Assembly (NCBI GenBank): GCA_948433295.1
Contig: CAOJDT010000012.1
Coordinates: 1-34,370 of the forward strand
Direction: 5' to 3'
Length of the DNA: 34,370 nucleotides
Origin: an uncultured bacterium
Lineage (GTDB): Bacteria; Cyanobacteriota; Vampirovibrionia; Gastranaerophilales; Gastranaerophilaceae
Below, piece after piece: positions 30,989 through 34,370 of this stretch. A program made the position numbers and the translations under genes. A model generated the notes under the pieces. The model made no database searches. It saw nothing but the letters and a program-made list of their open reading frames with translations, and was not told the origin of the DNA. The number at the start of each line of letters is the position of its first letter. Positions within the stretch are counted from its first letter, which is position 1.

Positions 30989-32254
30989 ATGGATACACTC
31001 TTTTATGCAGAAAATCGAAGTAAATCTGTCGAATCAATGATAAGTTGTTCGATTATAGGGGTTCTTATTTTTTTACAGGCACTTATTTTTCATTCCCCGA
31101 TTTTTGCTGATGATATGAAAATTGCTCAGATGTCTGCCCCCGCGTTGAGTGTTGACACCGAGAAAATAACAAATACAATTTTAAATGAATTTTCTATGGA
31201 ACGACGTACTCAAAATTTTAACGAAAGAATTAAACAAAAATATCCTAAAGCCGCAATTGTTGATGTTGAGAGAGGTATTAAACATATAAGACTTACGAAA
31301 TATTATGATGGCAAGCCTGTCAGGATTAATGTGGTGGAAGTCGATTTAAAATTGGCAAATGATTTTGAACTTAAACCTGCACTTTCTTCAACTTCCAATA
31401 ACCTAAAAAGCAGAAGAACTATTACAACAATTGCTAAAAATACAAATTCCATAGTAGCTTTAAACGGTACATATTTTAAACCACAAACAGGTGTTCCTCT
31501 CGGAACTTTAATGATTGACGGGAAAATGTATACGGGACCTGTTTATGACAGAGTAGCGATGGGAATATTTGATGATGGTTTTGATATGGCACGTGTTCAG
31601 TTTAAAAGTAGTTTAAAGGGCTCTAAAAGCCTCGTAAAGGTCGATAATATAAATCAACCGAGAATGTTATCAACTTATGTTATAGCCTACTCAAAAGCCT
31701 GGGGAACAACCTCTCCCGCATCGCCAAAATACGGTTATCAGATTGCTATAAAAGATAATAAAGTTGTCGGTTCTTCTTATTCTTCTATGTCTATTCCGGA
31801 AGACGGATATGTGATTGTAGGTCCTGAAAGGCTTTTAAAACCGCTTGTTCAAGAAAAAACTATAAATTTTGAAATCGGTACAACTCCGGATTGGAAAAAT
31901 GTAAAACACATAATCAGTGGTGGACCTTATCTTGTTAAAAATTCCGAAGTCTTTGTTGATATGACAGCGCAGAAACTCGGCGCAATCGGCGGTAAAAATC
32001 CTCGCAGCGCAATCGGTTATACTAAAGATAACACAATGATTCTGGTTGCTGTGGACGGCAGGGAAGGCAGTTCTGTCGGAATGACATTAATGCAGCTTGC
32101 AGGATTTATGAAGTCTCTCGGTTGTATTAATGCAATGAATCTCGATGGCGGAGGTTCTACAGTAATGTACGTTAACGGTCAGGTTGTTAATAAACCTTTT
32201 GTTAAAGGCGGAATTTCTATTTCAAACGCCCTTGTTCTTTCTAAAAAGATTTAG
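30989..32254 (+). CDS. Secreted phosphodiester glycosidase (NAGPA-domain) protein
   Basis: 421 residues. An N-terminal hydrophobic segment (SCSIIGVLIFLQALIFHSPI, followed by FADD) looks like a signal peptide or anchor. The C-terminal ~300 residues match the phosphodiester glycosidase / N-acetylglucosamine-1-phosphodiester alpha-N-acetylglucosaminidase (NAGPA) fold: IVALNGTYFKPQTGVPLGTL, HIISGGPYLVKN, NPRSAIGYTKDNTMILVAVD and NLDGGGSTVMYVNG near 384-397. Related proteins occur in many bacteria, including cyanobacteria, and act on glycan or wall-polymer phosphodiesters outside the cytoplasm; the exact substrate is unknown. GAGGTGA precedes the ATG. The stop overlaps the convergent Tic20-like gene by 4 bases. 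Confidence 0.88.
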   Translation: MDTLFYAENRSKSVESMISCSIIGVLIFLQALIFHSPIFADDMKIAQMSAPALSVDTEKITNTILNEFSMERRTQNFNERIKQKYPKAAIVDVERGIKHIRLTKYYDGKPVRINVVEVDLKLANDFELKPALSSTSNNLKSRRTITTIAKNTNSIVALNGTYFKPQTGVPLGTLMIDGKMYTGPVYDRVAMGIFDDGFDMARVQFKSSLKGSKSLVKVDNINQPRMLSTYVIAYSKAWGTTSPASPKYGYQIAIKDNKVVGSSYSSMSIPEDGYVIVGPERLLKPLVQEKTINFEIGTTPDWKNVKHIISGGPYLVKNSEVFVDMTAQKLGAIGGKNPRSAIGYTKDNTMILVAVDGREGSSVGMTLMQLAGFMKSLGCINAMNLDGGGSTVMYVNGQVVNKPFVKGGISISNALVLSKKI

Positions 32255-32661
32255 TGTATATTCTGTTTAATTATATCTGAAACCCACGGCAGATAGCTGT
32301 ATTTACCAAGAAAAGCCGTAACTGCCAGATAAATTATTACCGAATAAATACAAGCCTGTATCAACGAATATCCGAATATCGCAGGTACATTCAGCCAGAA
32401 TATTATCTGTGCTGTTAATTTATTAATTAATGGAATTACACTTAATACATTACTAACTATACCGAGAAGTATCGAAACAATTACGTATGCAATCGAAAGG
32501 AATATAGATTGGAATATGTGATATTGTGTAAAAGGTCTGAGTTTTGCGTGTGTAATCAGCCCGAGAATTAACCATATAAAGCCAACCATTCCCATGGTAG
32601 GATATGTTAGTGACGATACAATTCTTTCAATCATATAAGGCTTTTGAGTTTCGCAATGCAT
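32251..32661 (-). CDS. Tic20-like membrane protein
   Basis: 136 residues with three to four membrane segments: MGMVGFIWLILGLITHA, IFQSIFLSIAYVIVSILLGI, IPLINKLTAQIIFWLNVPAI and ACIYSVIIYLAVTAFLGKYS. FTQYHIFQSIFLSIAY before the second span and LPWVSDIIKQN at the C-terminus resemble cyanobacterial and plastid Tic20 proteins. In plastids Tic20 is part of the inner-envelope protein import channel; the bacterial role is unknown. DUF4870-type membrane proteins look similar, so this call is tentative. Its ATG overlaps the TPR gene stop (TAATG). Confidence 0.5.
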   Translation of the reverse strand: MHCETQKPYMIERIVSSLTYPTMGMVGFIWLILGLITHAKLRPFTQYHIFQSIFLSIAYVIVSILLGIVSNVLSVIPLINKLTAQIIFWLNVPAIFGYSLIQACIYSVIIYLAVTAFLGKYSYLPWVSDIIKQNIH

Positions 32662-33734
32662 TATGCGGCATCTCCATTACGTTGTTTATCAATAAATTCA
32701 TCAAGAACCTGGAAGTATACAAGTTTAAATTCATCATTTTCCGGTTCAATCTTAATTGCTGCACGATAAGCGGCAATAGCTTTTTCAATATCTCCTTGAA
32801 GATAATGTGCATTCCCGAGTAAAAGATAAGTTTGAGCGTCATTTTGTCTGAATCTGAGAACTTTTTTGTACTCTTCCATAGCCTCGTCAAGCCTGTTAAG
32901 GTTAGCATAAAGGTTGCCGAGAAGCTGATATGCGTTCGGTTCTTTCGGGAAGATTTCTTTTGCCTTTTCATACATAGCAATAGCCATATCGTTTTCGCCG
33001 AATTCCGAAAGCGCAATGGCATAACAAATGTACGCTCTGTAATTGTCGCCTTCCATTGTCAGGGCTTTTTCATAATAGCTGTATGCTTCGTCACGTTTTT
33101 TCATTAATGTATACGTGTTACCGATACAAATTGCTACAACTTTGTTATCAATATTCAGTGCAAAAACTTTTTTGTAAAGTTCAAGCGCTGTTTCATAATC
33201 AAACAATTTAAAGCAAACATTACCCATATCAACAAGCGCAGTAAGGTTTTCAGGGTCAATTGAAAGTGCTTTTTCGTAATAGGCTTTAGATTCAATATAT
33301 TCTTCGTTATCCTGATATAAAAGCGCTATTGCGTTGTATATTTCAGGGTTTGTTGAGTTCAAGTCAATGGCTCTGTTATAGTAAAATAATGCTTTTGAAA
33401 AGTTTTTCCATTCTGCAAAAACATTACCGATGTTATAGTAAATCAGATAGTTTTTAGGATTGATTTCAAGCGCTTTGTTGTAGTAAGAAAGCGATTTTCT
33501 GAAATCTTTTTCGTAAAACCACATCGTACCCATTCCGACCAATGCCTGAACATCGTTCGGATAAAGCGCAAGAAGACTTTCGAGAACAGACATTACTTTG
33601 TCGTAATCTTCAAGCTGAAGGTAAAGACGGGACAACTTATGGTAATTGTCAGCGTCTTTAGGGTTTTTTGCCATTTCCATAATTAAATCGTTAATTTGCT
33701 GATTAATTTCTTTTTTTAAATCTGAATTTTCCAT
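32661..33734 (-). CDS. TPR-repeat protein
   Basis: 357 residues, composed of about nine to ten tetratricopeptide repeats of 34 residues: for example KLSRLYLQLEDYDKVMSVLE, ALVGMGTMWFYEKDFRKSLS, YYNKALEINPKNYLIYYNIG and LLGNAHYLQGDIEKAIAAYR. No signal peptide, so it is probably a cytoplasmic scaffold. A short region after the last repeat ends DKQRNGDAA. It lies 18 bases after rsfS and shares a base with the Tic20-like gene, so the three form one unit. Confidence 0.9.
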   Translation of the reverse strand: MENSDLKKEINQQINDLIMEMAKNPKDADNYHKLSRLYLQLEDYDKVMSVLESLLALYPNDVQALVGMGTMWFYEKDFRKSLSYYNKALEINPKNYLIYYNIGNVFAEWKNFSKALFYYNRAIDLNSTNPEIYNAIALLYQDNEEYIESKAYYEKALSIDPENLTALVDMGNVCFKLFDYETALELYKKVFALNIDNKVVAICIGNTYTLMKKRDEAYSYYEKALTMEGDNYRAYICYAIALSEFGENDMAIAMYEKAKEIFPKEPNAYQLLGNLYANLNRLDEAMEEYKKVLRFRQNDAQTYLLLGNAHYLQGDIEKAIAAYRAAIKIEPENDEFKLVYFQVLDEFIDKQRNGDAA

Positions 33735-33752
33735 AAGCTTATTATCTCTTTC

Positions 33753-34151
33753 TTATTCGTTATAAGTACTGTAATCTTTTGAAATTTCTTTCCATTCCTG
33801 TTCGGAGATGCTGAACGCGTTGCTCCAGAATTTTTCTATAGCATAAGTTTCGCGTTCGTCTCTGTGAAGAATATGGACAACAACATCGCCGTAATCCAAT
33901 AAATTCCAACGATTTTTGGCATCGTTTTCCATTCTGATAGGCATGCGAGAGAAAAGTTTTTTCATTCTGTCTTTAACGGATTCCATTAAAGCTTTTACCT
34001 GTGGTGTAGAATCACCTGTAACGATAACGAAATAGTCTGCTAATGATGAGACATGTCCGATATTTAAAATAGAAATATCTTTTCCGAGTTTGTCATCCAA
34101 AGTTCCTGCAATAATACAGGCAAGTTTATGTGAATCAATATCTGTAGTCAT
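33753..34151 (-). CDS. rsfS: Ribosomal silencing factor RsfS
   Basis: 132 residues. RsfS binds large-subunit protein L14 and blocks subunit joining in slow growth. LACIIAGTLDDKLGKDISIL, SLADYFVIVTGDSTPQVKAL and NRWNLLDYGDVVVHILHRDE are the conserved family blocks, followed by RETYAIEKFWSNA. The start ATG at 34151 has AGAGGA about 6 bases upstream. It is the first gene of a minus-strand operon with the TPR and Tic20-like genes, behind an extended -10 promoter. Confidence 0.95.
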   Translation of the reverse strand: MTTDIDSHKLACIIAGTLDDKLGKDISILNIGHVSSLADYFVIVTGDSTPQVKALMESVKDRMKKLFSRMPIRMENDAKNRWNLLDYGDVVVHILHRDERETYAIEKFWSNAFSISEQEWKEISKDYSTYNE

Positions 34152-34172
34152 TATAATTTCCTCTTTTCCCCA

Positions 34173-34181
34173 ATTATATCA
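34173..34181 (-). promoter_or_regulatory. Extended -10 promoter of the rsfS operon
   Basis: TGATATAAT on the minus strand (TGn plus perfect TATAAT), about 22 bases before the rsfS start. No good -35, consistent with an extended -10. Confidence 0.5.
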
Positions 34182-34210
34182 GAAAACTTCAATTAGGGGA
34201 AGTTCTTAAC

Positions 34211-34238
34211 AAAACAAAAAAGCGACCATTGGGTCGCT
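34211..34238 (-). terminator. Terminator of an unseen minus-strand transcript at the right edge
   Basis: 7-bp stem AGCGACC/GGTCGCT. A-tracts at 34211-34220 give a T run on minus-strand RNA; on the plus strand no T run follows. It must end a gene or RNA starting to the right of 34240. I see no convincing gene in 34240-34370. Confidence 0.6.
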
Positions 34239-34370
34239 GGAAAAATAAAGGGGGAAATAAATATTGGAAATAAATTGTAAAAATATAAAAAATTTGTGTC
34301 GAAACTTCCAAAAACATTTTCTTGAAGAGCCTCATTTTTGATTGTGGAGTTTTTCTCGAATATCTGGTTA

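Overview
This is an AT-rich (roughly one-third GC by eye), gene-dense stretch of bacterial chromosome holding housekeeping and lineage-specific genes. I see no rRNA, tRNA, CRISPR array, insertion sequence or prophage. Several genes suggest a non-photosynthetic relative of cyanobacteria, most likely Vampirovibrionia/Melainabacteria such as the gut Gastranaerophilales. These are a DEVH-box helicase with a DSHCT-like tail, a Tic20-like membrane protein, a secreted protein with three SLH domains, a phosphodiester-glycosidase (NAGPA) protein and an NAD-type isocitrate dehydrogenase. The taxonomic placement is inference; no marker gene was searched.

Layout. 1-1419: 3' part of a lineage-specific membrane-associated protein. 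1475-1770: a highly structured intergenic stretch with its own promoter, probably a non-coding RNA. 1821-4234: a CpaE/TadZ-like ATPase plus a degenerate CpaF/TadA-like ATPase, with no other pilus genes. 4227-5213 (-): a hypothetical protein divergent from uvrB (5280-7271). 14847 down to 7277 (-): a tightly packed operon encoding a stand-alone ClpX-type zinc finger, a large helical protein, RuvX/YqgF, a DUF1292 protein, a protein made of three Clp_N domains with no ATPase, TilS, Hpt, a soluble histidine kinase and a membrane protein. 15022-17611 (+): a TPR lipoprotein, Lgt and an Fsr-like MFS exporter, driven by a promoter whose -35 overlaps that of the divergent Clp-like operon. 17647-19638: a small gene, a candidate small RNA, and pyruvate kinase. 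19759-21743: SLH protein, XRE regulator, Cys-rich secreted protein. 21780-25145: uridine-kinase-like P-loop kinase, small proteins and two glycine-zipper proteins. 25348-28128: isocitrate dehydrogenase, a small protein and SerRS. 28163-28290 (-): a second candidate small RNA. 28462-32254: DEVH helicase and secreted phosphodiester glycosidase. 34151 down to 32251 (-): RsfS, a TPR protein and a Tic20-like protein.

How it fits together. The most unusual unit is the Clp-like operon. It carries the substrate-recognition domain of ClpX and three copies of the N-domain of ClpC, but no Clp ATPase or peptidase, alongside tilS-hpt, where many bacteria have ftsH instead. It may encode adaptor or anti-adaptor proteins for Clp proteases encoded elsewhere. 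Three candidate non-coding RNAs (one large and structured, two small with intrinsic terminators), a CRP/NtcA-like dyad before the helicase and a repeated TTTTGTWACAAAA dyad are the main non-coding signals.
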